Below, one piece after another: positions 1-8,057 of a DNA stretch of 41,457 nt; the first letter of the stretch is position 1, and each line of letters opens with the position of its first letter. A program made the position numbers and the translations under genes. The notes below the pieces were generated by a model. That model was not told the DNA's origin, did no database searches, and saw nothing but the letters and a program-made list of their open reading frames with translations. This DNA comes from CAVRUD01 sp963849635 (lineage in GTDB: Bacteria > Chloroflexota > Chloroflexia > Thermomicrobiales > UBA6265), in the NCBI GenBank assembly GCA_963849635.1, contig CAWKIA010000012.1:1-41457 (forward strand), read 5' to 3'.

Positions 1-112
1 TGCCATGCGCCCTTCGAGATCCCTCGACAAGCTCGGGATGACCGGGTGGGCTGGGGCACTGTCGTGGCATCCCGGTCCCTGGCGCCGGACGCAAAACGCC
101 ATGTTCTCCGTC

Positions 113-1407
113 CTACGCCCCACGACGCACTCGACCGACCGCGATCATTGCCAGGGCCGCCAGCAGGCTGGCGCAGGCGAGGCCGGCGAAGACGGGGCGG
201 TAGCCGCCGGCGAGGCCGTAGGCGATGCCGGAGCCGACAGGGGCCAGGGAGCGGGCGCCGGTGAGGAAGAAGGCGAGCATGCCGGCGATCGCGCCGTAGT
301 GGGCGCGGCCGTAGAAGTCGGCGATCAGGCCGGCTCGCATCAGGGTGACGACGCCCCGGCCAGCGCCAAGTAGGACGACCGCGACCAGAATCCCCGCCTT
401 GCCCTCCCAGGTGAGAAGGATCGCGACCGCCAAGGCCTGGCCGGCAAAGACCGTCCCCGTCAGTGCCACCGGCGAGACGCGCGAGCCCAGCACGGTCGCC
501 AGCACCCGAGCGACAACCTGGAATGCACCGATCAGGCCGGCGGCGGTGGCGGCGAACCGGGCGCCATCGCCGCGATCGGTCAGGTAGGGGATGAGTTGCA
601 CCCCGATCGCGACCGAGGCGAAGGTCTCCAGGAAGAAGGCGACGGTCAGCCAGCGGAAGGCGGGATCGCGGATGGCGGTCGAGAGCGGCACGCCGGCGAC
701 GGCGATCCGCATCGCCGAGTTCCGGTGCGATGCTGACGTGCCGCCGTCCGCGTCCTCGTAGTCAGGGAATGCCGGCAGGCGGGCGCCATCGGGGCGCAGG
801 CCCAGGTCCTCCGGGCGGCGGCGCAGGAAGACCGCATGGGGCAAGATGGTCAGGGTCGCGAGGATGGCGGCCAGGCCGACCAGGGCTCGGCGCCAGCCAA
901 GTTCCTCGACCAGCCAGCCGGAGAGGGGCAGGAAGATGGTGCTGGCAAACCCGCCGGCGAGGGTGACGACCAGCATCGCCCGGGCGCGGCCCAGCTCGAA
1001 CCAGGTGGCAAGGGTAGCAAAGGCAGGCTCGTACAGGGTGGCGCTCATCGCCAGGCCGATGCCAGCCCAGATCAGATAGAAGAGCCAGGCCGTCTCCACC
1101 CCGGCCCAGGCGAGGACGAGCAGCGAACCCAAAATCGATCCGGCCGTCATCAGGGCGCGGGGCCGTGGCGGTCAAGCCAGCGGCCAACCAGGGGCGCGGC
1201 CAGGCCGGAGAGGAGGAGCGCCACCGAGTAGGCGCCGGTCAGTCTGGCCTGCGACCAGCCCAGGTCCTCCCGCATCGGGGTAATGAAGATGGAGAAGGAG
1301 TAGAACAGGATGCCCCAGGAGACCGTCTCGGTCAGGGCCAGCGTTCCGGCGATAGTCCAGCCGTAGTAGCGGCGGGACGGACTTGCGGAACGGGTCCCCG
1401 GCGGCAC
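113..1407 (-). CDS. MFS transporter, broken by one frameshift
   Basis: This is a major facilitator superfamily carrier of about 430 residues, the usual length for 12 membrane helices. The N-terminal 85 residues (1407-1150) start at GTG with GGGAGG six bases upstream. They contain YYGWTIAG, typical of the oxalate/monocarboxylate-like MFS branch, and reach the loop motif GRWLDRHGP. The remaining 345 residues (1150-113) resume as MTAGSILGSLL in another frame. Adding one base to the G run at 1159-1162 joins them as RHGPRALMTAG, the expected loop 2-3 sequence, so a one-base deletion or sequencing error is likely. It is the last gene of the minus-strand run that begins with the aminotransferase. 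The substrate cannot be told from sequence; a carboxylate or amine would fit the neighbours. Confidence 0.85.
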
Positions 1408-1467
1408 AACGGTCCTCCCGGTAGCGTTACCTGAGCGGCGTGCAAATAGGTTGACGCGCCGGCCGCG

Positions 1468-2656
1468 CTAGACCGGGACGATCTGGTCTTCGATGCGCTT
1501 CGAGCGCTTGGTGAGGACCTCCGGTGCATCGGCGCCAACGACGACGGAGTCGTCGTGGCGGAAGCCGCCCAGGCCGTAGATGTAGATGCCGGGCTCGGCC
1601 GAGAAGACCTCGCGCTCCTTGAAGGGGCGGTGGAGGACGGGCATGTCGTCCGGGAATTCGTGGCCGGCGATGCCCATGCCGTGGCCGGTGCGGTGGTGGA
1701 TGTTCATGCCGAAGCCGGCCCGCTCGATGATGGTCTGGGCGGCGGCGTCGGCGGAGGAGACGGGGTTGCCGGCGACCATCTGGGCGGCTGCCGCCTCATT
1801 GGCCTCGGTGGCGACGGCGAAGGCGGTGCGCTGCTGGTCGTTCGGTGGGCCGACGAAGAGGGTGCGCTCGTTCTCGACGACCAGACCGCTGAGGCGGCAG
1901 ATGATGATGTTGACCACGCCGTGGCCGCGCTCGAAGACCGCGCCGACATTCGCCCCGGTCCCGTGCGGCGAAGCCGAGGCCGGGCCGCTCTGGCCCATCA
2001 TCCTGACTTCAAGCCGGTCCTCCGGAAAGCGGCGGGCGCCCTCCTCGATGATCAGGGCGGCGATCTCGTGGTCGAATGCGGCCACGTTCTTACCAGGGCG
2101 CAGGAGTTCGATGTAGCGGTCCTGGCCGTAGTCGGTCAGGGCGGCGCACTCCCGCATGATCTCCAGCTCCGCCGGGTACTTCACCTCCCGCATCTCGATC
2201 AGGAACGCGGTGACATCGACGAAGGCAAAGGCCGGCTCTGCCGTCTTGAGAGCACCGGGGCCGCCGCCTTCGACACCGAGTTTGCCGGAGGTGACGCCGC
2301 GTCTCCTTTAATTGAAGGGCGAGGAGTTCGCCCCACTGGCCTCGGGAGTAGGTCCGGTGCTGATGGCGGGGATGCTCGGTGTAGATGACGTAGTCGCGGA
2401 TGTAGAGGCTGCCGCGGTCGGTCGCCATGAGCAGGTGGTTGGTCGACAGCTCGTTCATCACCAGGAAAGGATCGCCCTCGCGGGGGATCACCGCCGCGAC
2501 GGGCCGCTCCCACGGGGCGACGTCGAGCTGGAACCCGGAGACCATGAAGAAGTTCTCCGGCGTGGTGACGACCAGCGCTTTGAGGTCGCGCTCGCCGAGG
2601 AAGGCGCGGATGCGCTCCGCCCGGTCGGCAAAGACGTCGATAGGGACGAAGGGCAT
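1468..2656 (-). CDS. M24 family (creatinase/prolidase fold) hydrolase, frameshifted
   Basis: The N-terminal creatinase-like domain starts at ATG 2656 (MPFVPIDVFADRAERIRAFL) behind AAGAGGAG. The pita-bread catalytic domain follows in another frame from about 2290 (GKLGVEGGGPGALK onward). Together they make about 396 residues, normal for Xaa-Pro dipeptidase-like M24 proteins. The frame breaks near 2295-2310, where one missing base would rejoin the halves. The His region (HHRTGHGMGIAGHE) and SAEPGIY are present. The first two metal-ligand positions are unusual: the block ending VENERT stands where SDxTRT is expected, with Ile and Glu in place of the two Asp. A metal-free, creatinase-like C-N hydrolase is therefore as likely as a peptidase. 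It lies four bases after the HEPN gene. Confidence 0.82.
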
Positions 2657-2660
2657 GGGG

Positions 2661-3086
2661 TTACTCCTCTTGGGGCGCCGGGGCGTCGTCGTTCTCCGGG
2701 GCGTCGTTTTCCGGAGCGTCGTCGTTTTCCAGGGCGTCAATCGCGGCAATGATCCGCGATGCGAGGTCTATCGCCGAAGGTGCCTCTTCTGTAGGATCGC
2801 CATTGGGGAACGGGAAGTCGTAGTCGGCGCTCTTCCTGAGGGTGTGAAGCCGGCGAAGATCCCACGCGAGTTTCGGGCTGCTCGCACGTAGGATCCGCTG
2901 GACAGCGCTATGGGCCGAGCCATCTTGACGAATGACCGCCGAGTGCTCCCGAGCAAAGTCGCGGGCTCGATGGAAGCACGCATAGTACGCCCGGCTGATG
3001 GCGGATCGTTGTGACCCTTCGTCGTCGGTCCGGGTCGCCAGGAAGCTGGCGGTGGCGAGAAAATCTCGTCCCTCGAACTGCTCCAC
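2661..3086 (-). CDS. HEPN domain protein
   Basis: A 141-residue protein. I chose the GTG at 3086 because it overlaps the TAG of the upstream gene (TAGTG), a standard coupled arrangement. The core AISRAYYACFHRARDFAREH, followed about 45 residues later by LHTLRKSADYDF, is the classic HEPN (PF05168) pattern of YYA.FH and R..ADYD. HEPN proteins are often RNases or RNA-binding partners in toxin-antitoxin and defence modules, but I see no clear Rx4-6H catalytic motif. The tail is an acidic low-complexity repeat (APENDD units), matched in DNA by about 15-bp imperfect tandem repeats at 2676-2740. It forms a coupled pair with the preceding gene. Confidence 0.75.
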   Translation of the reverse strand: MEQFEGRDFLATASFLATRTDDEGSQRSAISRAYYACFHRARDFAREHSAVIRQDGSAHSAVQRILRASSPKLAWDLRRLHTLRKSADYDFPFPNGDPTEEAPSAIDLASRIIAAIDALENDDAPENDAPENDDAPAPQEE

Positions 3087-3457
3087 TAGCCGAACCTGAT
3101 ATCCAACCCGAGTTCCTCGTACACGTTCGCGCTCCGGGCGATCCACCATTCACGGTCGAGGCGATCTAGGAGATCGCGCGCGTCTCGCGTTGGGAGCGGT
3201 GTTCGGATGAAACCCCACAGCGTCTCCACTCCGACCTGATCGACATCGTCTTCGACAGCCAGGGTGACCTTCGTAGCTTCCCCGAAGCGTTTCGCGATCT
3301 CCGGGTCGGCCTCGCGGAGAATCTCGACGAGGTAGGGATGCGCGGCCAGATATGTGTTGACTCGGTCGCGGTCCCGGTACTCGTACCGTTCACCGAGGTT
3401 TAGATTTGCCTGGGCATCGGCGTCGATCACCGCCGCCCGGTTCGATCGTTGCGCCAT
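3086..3457 (-). CDS. conserved small protein paired with HEPN gene
   Basis: A 123-residue soluble protein that starts at ATG 3457, 12 bases after the aminotransferase stop, and overlaps the HEPN start by one base. It reads VNTYLAAHPYLVEILREADPEI, then VTLAVEDDVDQ and a C-terminal DLLDRLDREWWI block. I recall similar small proteins (hydrophobic YL..HP..V..L.EA segment, then Asp-rich strand, then LD..D.EWW) encoded beside HEPN genes in cyanobacteria and Chloroflexi. That recollection is not a search result. The overlap suggests it acts with the HEPN protein, perhaps as an antitoxin or co-factor. It lacks the GSx10DxD motif of MNT-type nucleotidyltransferase antitoxins. Confidence 0.72.
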   Translation of the reverse strand: MAQRSNRAAVIDADAQANLNLGERYEYRDRDRVNTYLAAHPYLVEILREADPEIAKRFGEATKVTLAVEDDVDQVGVETLWGFIRTPLPTRDARDLLDRLDREWWIARSANVYEELGLDIRFG

Positions 3458-3469
3458 GTATGGCCTCCT

Positions 3470-4852
3470 CTATCCCAGCACCTCGGCGACCGCCTCGCGG
3501 ATGGTGGTGGCGAGGAAGGTGGCGTCCTCCGGGGTGATGATCAGGGTTGGGGCGATGGCGATGCCATCGTTGGAGCAGCGGACGATCAGGCCGCGGGCGC
3601 GGGTGGCGGCCTGGAGCTTGCCGCCCTTGTTGAGGGCAGGGTCGAATTTGTCCTTCGTGGACTTGTCAGCGACGATCTCGACCAGGGTCATGAGGCCCTT
3701 GCCGCGGACGTTGCCGACGTGGGGATGGTCGTTTAGCGGGGAGAGCTCATCGAGGAGTTGGACGCCGCGGGCACCGGCGTTCTCGGCCAGGCCCTCGTCC
3801 AGGATGATGTCGATGTTGCGCAACGCAACGGCGCAGGCGACCGGGTGGCCGGAGTAGGTAAAGCCGTGCATGAAGAGTTTGTCCGGGGTCGACATGACAT
3901 CGAAGATCTCGTCGGATACTGCTACCCCGCCGAGGGGGATGTAGCCGGAGCTGACGCCCTTGGCGAAGGAGGCGATGTCCGGGGTGACGCCGTACTGCTG
4001 CATGCCGAAGAGGGTACCGGTGCGGCCGAACCCGGTGATGACCTCATCGAAGATGAGCAGGATGTTGTGCTTCTTCAGGATCGGGGAGATAGCCGCCCAG
4101 TACCCGTCCGGAGGGACGACCACGCCGCCAGCGCCCTGGACTGGCTCGCCGATCATTGCGGCGATGGTGTCTGCACCTTCGCGGGCGATCATCTCTTCAA
4201 GTTCCTGGGCCAGCTTGGCGACAAATTCCTCATCGGAGAGGCCATCGCCGTTGCGGTAGGCGTAGGGGGCGGTGAGGTGGACGAAGCCGGGCGTTGCCGG
4301 GCCAAACCCCTCGTGGTAGGCGGGAATGCCGGTGGCGGCGAGGGCGCCCATGGCGATGCCGTGGTAGCCCATCTTGCGGGAGATGATCTTGATCTTCTCC
4401 GGCTTACCGCGGAGGTGCCAGTAGTAGCGGGCGAACTTGAGGGCGGTCTCGTTCGACTCGGCCCCGCCGGAGGTGAAGTTGAAGTGGCGCAGCGGGGCGG
4501 GGAAGAGGCCGGCCAGTTTCGTCGCCAGCTCGATCGTCGGGGGTGAGGCGAGGCCGAAGAAGGTGGGGACGAAGGCGATCTCGTTGATCTGGGCGGCGGC
4601 GGCTTCGGCCAACTCACGGCGGCCGTGGCCGACGTTGACGTTCCACAGCCCCGCAAACCCGTCGAGGTACTTCTTGCCGTCTGTATCCCAGATGTAGGCG
4701 CCCTCGCCTCTGGCGATGACCAGCGGACCGTTCTCCCGCATCTGTTTCAGGTTGGAGACCGGATGGAGCATGAACGCCTTGTCCTGCTCGATCAGGTCAG
4801 CGGTATTCCAGGAGGGGATGGTGGCGGCAGTCTGGGGTTCGGTGGCGACCAT
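3470..4852 (-). CDS. class III PLP-dependent aminotransferase
   Basis: A 460-residue omega-aminotransferase. The ATG at 4852 has AAAGGA about 12 bases upstream. The fold-type I landmarks are all visible: WDTDGKKYLDGFAGLWNVNVGH near residue 55, the phosphate-binding SGGAESNETALK at 128-139, GEPVQGAGG near 236, the cofactor Asp269 in LLIFDEVITGFGRTG, and the Schiff-base lysine Lys298 in FAKGVSSGYIPLGG. The closest functional groups are diamine/putrescine-pyruvate and beta-alanine-pyruvate transaminases, which move an amino group from an omega-amine to pyruvate or 2-oxoglutarate. It heads the minus-strand run to the MFS gene. The exact substrate is not decided by the sequence. Confidence 0.93.
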   Translation of the reverse strand: MVATEPQTAATIPSWNTADLIEQDKAFMLHPVSNLKQMRENGPLVIARGEGAYIWDTDGKKYLDGFAGLWNVNVGHGRRELAEAAAAQINEIAFVPTFFGLASPPTIELATKLAGLFPAPLRHFNFTSGGAESNETALKFARYYWHLRGKPEKIKIISRKMGYHGIAMGALAATGIPAYHEGFGPATPGFVHLTAPYAYRNGDGLSDEEFVAKLAQELEEMIAREGADTIAAMIGEPVQGAGGVVVPPDGYWAAISPILKKHNILLIFDEVITGFGRTGTLFGMQQYGVTPDIASFAKGVSSGYIPLGGVAVSDEIFDVMSTPDKLFMHGFTYSGHPVACAVALRNIDIILDEGLAENAGARGVQLLDELSPLNDHPHVGNVRGKGLMTLVEIVADKSTKDKFDPALNKGGKLQAATRARGLIVRCSNDGIAIAPTLIITPEDATFLATTIREAVAEVLG

Positions 4853-5221
4853 GGAGGGAGCGATCCTTTCGTAAGCGAAGCGGCCGGAGCGTCGCTGGCA
4901 GGTACGGTCCTCCATTGTCTGGCATGGAGTGGCGGGGTGTCTATGGTGGGAAGCCGAGGAGTGCTCCCTTCCCCTGCTCCTCCGTAGCGCGGCAGGTGAA
5001 GGCAGAGATTGGTGCGAGGGTTGTGGCGCCGCCTTGGCTTCGCCCGGAGCTAAAGCCGCCGGGCTCCCCGACCCCGGGGGACGCCACCGTTCGCATTCAC
5101 CTGAGTGGGTAACCGCCGATATCCGAATAGGCAATCCAGGCGATGGCGCTAAAACCGCCGCCTGCCAGGATGTTGGTATCGAAGCCGGACTGGCCGGCGA
5201 CAGGGCGAAGGGAGCCAGGCC
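4853..5221. other. divergent intergenic region
   Basis: A 369-bp stretch between the divergent aminotransferase and secreted-protein genes. It should hold both promoters, but I see no convincing -35/-10 pair, palindrome or RNA element. Confidence 0.4.
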
Positions 5222-5685
5222 ATGACGGCGATGGCGGCGAGGTTCTTGGTGGTCGTGGCGGTGGCGATGATGCTCGCGGGAGCGTTGGTGGGAATCACCA
5301 CGAACGCCGCCGGCGCGACGGTATCGACGGCGGACGCGGCGGTGGTCGACGTCTGCCGGTTCCTGCCCTTCTCCGCCGACCCCTCCATCCCCGGGACGTC
5401 CAAGACGGTCTTCGCGGTCCGCGTCACGAACATCGGCTCGACGGTCTCCAACGGCCCCGTCCTCGCCGGTATCCACCAGCCCCTGGCTCAGAAGTCCGGC
5501 CTTCCGGCCGTCACACCCGGTCCGCTCCAGCCCGGTCAGGTGGCCCGCTTCAAGCTCGCGGCCAGCCAGTTGATCCCCGGGGCTGAGATGACCATGATCG
5601 CGGTCTTCGCCAGCCAGACCAACCCGAGCGAGACTTGGCCAACAACATGACCTTCTCCGACCCCTGGGCAGTGCCGGCCTGCTGA
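5222..5685 (+). CDS. secreted protein of unknown function, probable 3' frameshift
   Basis: About 155 residues starting at ATG 5222 behind AAGGGAG. It has a hydrophobic signal peptide (ARFLVVVAVAMMLAGALVG) and a probable cleavage site after AGA. The mature part has the look of a CARDB/immunoglobulin-like surface domain: FAVRVTNIGSTV, then GPLQPGQVARFKL, then MIAVFASQTNPSET. The frame as written stops at 5650, reading WPTT. Shifting one base near 5635 gives LANNMTFSDPW and a stop at 5685. That matches the usual xxNPSNN ending of such domains, so a one-base loss is likely here. No function can be assigned. Confidence 0.6.
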
Positions 5686-5761
5686 GCCGCTCGGCAGGAC
5701 ATAGCCGCCCGACAACATGTTTTGCCCTGCCCTGCCCTCTCGTGACACCCCTCCTCATTCA

Positions 5762-5773
5762 GAACATATGTTC
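5762..5773. promoter_or_regulatory. SOS-box-like LexA operator candidate
   Basis: The perfect palindrome GAACATATGTTC sits inside the 14-bp palindrome AGAACATATGTTCT at 5761-5774. GAAC-N4-GTTC is the LexA box of Gram-positive-type LexA proteins. It lies directly upstream of a TATGAT -10 candidate at 5777-5782, the usual position for a repressor site. The downstream gene starts at 5809. No LexA gene is in the window, so the assignment rests on the motif alone. Confidence 0.6.
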
Positions 5774-5808
5774 TGCTATGATCCCGAGCAGAGTGGAGGC
5801 AAGGGTGT

Positions 5809-6330
5809 ATGGCAGAGCGTGATGTGGCGATCACCGAGGCGGGGCTTACCGAAGCGGTCGAGCGGGCGGTGGCCTTCCGGATCGGGCTGGCCCGATTGGC
5901 AGGCGCACCTGGGAGGCTTGACGAGGCGATCCAGGGGCAGACGGTACGGCTGGCGCGGGCGGTCGCAAGCCGGGACGGGGATGGCTGGGTAGAGGCCGGC
6001 GTCGTTTGGGACACGGTCGCCGCCTGGTGGCGCCCCGGGCTGGCGGTGCGGTGGCACCCGGCAAGTGGGCGCGTCCAGATCGAGCGCCCGGTCAGGCCGG
6101 ACATGACTCCTCCACCCGTCGTCTGGCACAGCCCCTATGCGGCCGGACACGGCCGGTACGAGGCGCTGCCCGGATACCGGCACGAGCGCGACGGCACGGT
6201 GTCATGTGGCCGGTGTGCCGCGAGCGCCGCGACCGACTCAGGGACGGCGGATGGGTGGGAGAGCCGTCCGCTTGAACCGGGCGAGGCGTATGCCTGCGGG
6301 CTGTGCGGCGCTTGGGTGAGGGTTAGCTGA
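5809..6330 (+). CDS. unknown protein with C-terminal CxxC pair, possibly DNA-damage inducible
   Basis: A 173-residue protein starting at ATG 5809, with GGAGG at 5794-5798. Residues 1-70 look helical and Arg-rich. The C-terminal 45 residues carry CGRC and CGLC separated by about 28 residues, which fits a zinc ribbon or rubredoxin-like knuckle. I do not recognise the family. The palindrome at 5762-5773, between promoter and start, suggests LexA control. The protein could then act on DNA, but nothing in the sequence proves that. Confidence 0.75.
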   Translation: MAERDVAITEAGLTEAVERAVAFRIGLARLAGAPGRLDEAIQGQTVRLARAVASRDGDGWVEAGVVWDTVAAWWRPGLAVRWHPASGRVQIERPVRPDMTPPPVVWHSPYAAGHGRYEALPGYRHERDGTVSCGRCAASAATDSGTADGWESRPLEPGEAYACGLCGAWVRVS

Positions 6331-6457
6331 CAGTCCGGACGACGAATCTGTCGGCGTCAAACACGAAGACGTCCACAATAGCGATGAACATGCCTACTGC
6401 TACCACCAGCGGGCCGATCGAGAAGTCCAGGCACGCCTCCCAGAAGTCGTCCCCCAT
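6323..6457 (-). CDS. possible 44-residue single-span membrane protein
   Basis: A short frame beginning MGDDFWEACLDFS, with one hydrophobic segment (IGPLVVAVGMFIAIVDVFVF) and a short tail. It overlaps the 3' end of the preceding plus-strand gene by eight bases and has only a weak ribosome site. It lies just beyond the hairpin at 6476-6511. The clean membrane helix is the only support. Confidence 0.35.
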   Translation of the reverse strand: MGDDFWEACLDFSIGPLVVAVGMFIAIVDVFVFDADRFVVRTVS

Positions 6458-6475
6458 GGAGAGATCACCGCACAC

Positions 6476-6511
6476 GGGAACGGGCCGGGGAGATCTCCCC
6501 GGCCCGTTCCC
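6476..6511 (-). terminator. 36-bp perfect palindrome, likely transcription terminator
   Basis: A perfect inverted repeat of two 18-base arms (GGGAACGGGCCGGGGAGA and its complement) with no spacer. It starts five bases beyond the stop of the DUF1036 gene. No T-run follows on the minus strand, so this is either a strong hairpin terminator of a GC-rich genome or an mRNA 3' stabiliser. Confidence 0.6.
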
Positions 6512-6515
6512 ACGG

Positions 6516-7151
6516 TTAGTCGTATGCGGGGCAGAGCATGACCCCGCCGCTGATCGTGCACCCGTTCTCGTCCGGCACGGGGTTGTCCGCGGGCTCGAAG
6601 GGCACAGAACCTGACGACTCCTCATCGAGCGATACGTGCCGGTCCGATCCCAGGCGGAGGGTGTAGGTGGTGTACTCCGAATCGATCACGACCTCCCGCA
6701 TCTCGACGGTGGCGAGGTCCGGGCGGGAGCCCCCCGCGGGATCGCACCAGAAGAACTTGTCGTCCTTGTCGACGTAGGTCGTGGTCGATCCCTCGAAGAC
6801 GATTGTGCCGTCCTCCCCGTAGGCGTAGTAGTAGAAGTGCGTGGAATCGTTGTGATCCAGCCGGAGGGGTGCCGTGATCTCCCCCGGGGCCACGCCCCAC
6901 CAGCCCCTCGCGACCCACCCGTCCCCGCCGCAGTTATCCTCGTCAAGGTACGAGATCGCGATCCAGAGGGTGGTGTCGGTCTGGTTGGCGAAGTTGAGGT
7001 AGCCCCGATGGGGGCTCACCGCCGCCGCCCGGTTTTGGGCCAGCCCCGGCGCGAGGCCAACTACTAAGGTCACCATGACCGTCAGCGCGACCCGCAGGAC
7101 GGCGCGACGGGGCAGGAGGGCCAAGCGAAGGGTCGAGTGCTTTGCTGCCAT
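6516..7151 (-). CDS. secreted DUF1036 domain protein
   Basis: A 211-residue exported protein. The ATG at 7151 has AAAGGAG eight bases upstream, a better choice than an upstream in-frame start at 7190. A signal peptide (PRRAVLRVALTVMVTLVVGLAPGLA) is followed by YLNFANQTDTTLWIAISYLDE and GWVARGWWGVAPGE. This is the DUF1036 pattern of N.T...WVAIGY...GWVARGWW..PG. The later STHFYYYAYGEDG and a Cys (FFWCDP) also fit that family. A longer C-terminal region ends in a small disulphide-capable NGCTISGGVMLCPAYD. The biochemical role of DUF1036 is unknown. Confidence 0.85.
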   Translation of the reverse strand: MAAKHSTLRLALLPRRAVLRVALTVMVTLVVGLAPGLAQNRAAAVSPHRGYLNFANQTDTTLWIAISYLDEDNCGGDGWVARGWWGVAPGEITAPLRLDHNDSTHFYYYAYGEDGTIVFEGSTTTYVDKDDKFFWCDPAGGSRPDLATVEMREVVIDSEYTTYTLRLGSDRHVSLDEESSGSVPFEPADNPVPDENGCTISGGVMLCPAYD

Positions 7152-7381
7152 TGTGGCGCTCCTTTGCACTGATGCTCGGTTGCTGACCACGTTTGGTCAG
7201 CGAACTCCAGCATCCGCCACGACGCCGTTGGATGACACCCACACTGCCCCTCTTTTACCCCCACGTTGTGCTCGGCGAGACTCGGGCCGTTAGCACACAA
7301 TCGCTGCGTCTGCACTCTTCTCCACAGAGTCCTTTGTATGGTGGACCGTGGATACCCCGCGTAACTCTATAGGAGCCTGTC

Positions 7382-7618
7382 TTGGTCACTGCAAGCCCCC
7401 CGGCTCTGACCGCGCCAGCGCTGGTATTCGGCAGGGCAGAAGCGGCGAAAGCGCTCGGCATCAGTGTTTCCTACATCGACAAGTTGAGACTGGCTGGGAA
7501 GGCCCGTCCCTCCATCCCGTACGGAACGACTGGGAGGTTTGTCTATTCGCGCGATGACTTGCGTCAGGTCTCGCATCTAATCGGCCGCGATATCGACGCC
7601 CTGCGAGACGTTACGTAA
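7382..7618 (+). CDS. small helix-turn-helix (MerR/excisionase-like) protein
   Basis: A 78-residue protein starting at TTG 7382, eight bases after AGGAG. The segment FGRAEAAKALGISVSYIDKLRLAGK reads as a helix-turn-helix. It is followed by a wing-like stretch (TTGRFVYSRDDLRQVSHLI) as in helix_turn_helix_17/excisionase DNA-binding domains that bind promoters or recombination sites. It stands alone, with a small broken gene after it. Confidence 0.7.
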   Translation: MVTASPPALTAPALVFGRAEAAKALGISVSYIDKLRLAGKARPSIPYGTTGRFVYSRDDLRQVSHLIGRDIDALRDVT

Positions 7619-7639
7619 CCGGCAAAGGAGCACACCGAC

Positions 7640-7881
7640 ATGTACAGCGAAACGTTCTATATCAGAGCAACACTTCTTAAATGTGTAGCTCTGTATCGCT
7701 CCGCGACGCCAATGGGCCATCGGGGCGATCCGGGGCTTCTTGCCTGTCGGGTTTGTCGTACCCCATCCACTACTCCAATCCAGAGACCATCCCGGCCGGC
7801 GGGACGGCGACGTTCCAGGCCGACTACTTGAGTGGAATTGATTGCACCGGGTTCGTGATCACCACGCACGGCTGGACGTGA
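7640..7881 (+). CDS. small hypothetical protein, probably frameshifted
   Basis: An ATG at 7640 has a good AAGGAG at 7624-7629 and gives MYSETFYIRATLL. The plausible coding continuation, YPIHYSNPETIPAGGTATFQ then DCTGFVITTHGWT, lies one frame away and ends at 7881. The crossover would fall between about 7690 and 7720, inside a repeat shared with 8703-8749. I do not recognise the family. Confidence 0.3.
7695..7740. repeat. direct repeat copy 1 flanking Cys-rich gene
   Basis: About 46 bp starting ATCGCTCCGCG, with ATGGGCC and GGGCGAT inside. It matches 8703-8749 at roughly 80% by eye. Confidence 0.5.
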
Positions 7882-7941
7882 TAGCGTGCGACGAGGCTGT
7901 AGGTGCAGCAGACGCGGTGGCGCAGCTAGCCATGCCGAACC

Positions 7942-7975
7942 CGTAGGTCTCCGCACAAATACCCGTAGATCTACG
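7942..7975. promoter_or_regulatory. paired palindromic operator candidate
   Basis: A perfect 12-bp palindrome CGTAGATCTACG at 7964-7975 has a degenerate copy CGTAGGTCTCCG at 7942-7953. The two are 22 bp apart, two helical turns, so a dimeric regulator could bind cooperatively on one DNA face. A further half site (CGTAGA) is at 8004. The sites lie 80-115 bp ahead of the Cys-rich gene. Confidence 0.4.
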
Positions 7976-8057
7976 AGGCGACACCCGGCCCATGACCCTG
8001 TACCGTAGAAAGGCAGCCCGCTCGGGCGGGCGGGACACCACGCTGGAAGGAACACCG

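Noticed and set aside
1555..2388. Open plus-strand frame across the M24 gene
   Set aside because: Composition is Gly/Asp/Val-rich as expected for the complement of GC-rich coding DNA; no domain is visible.
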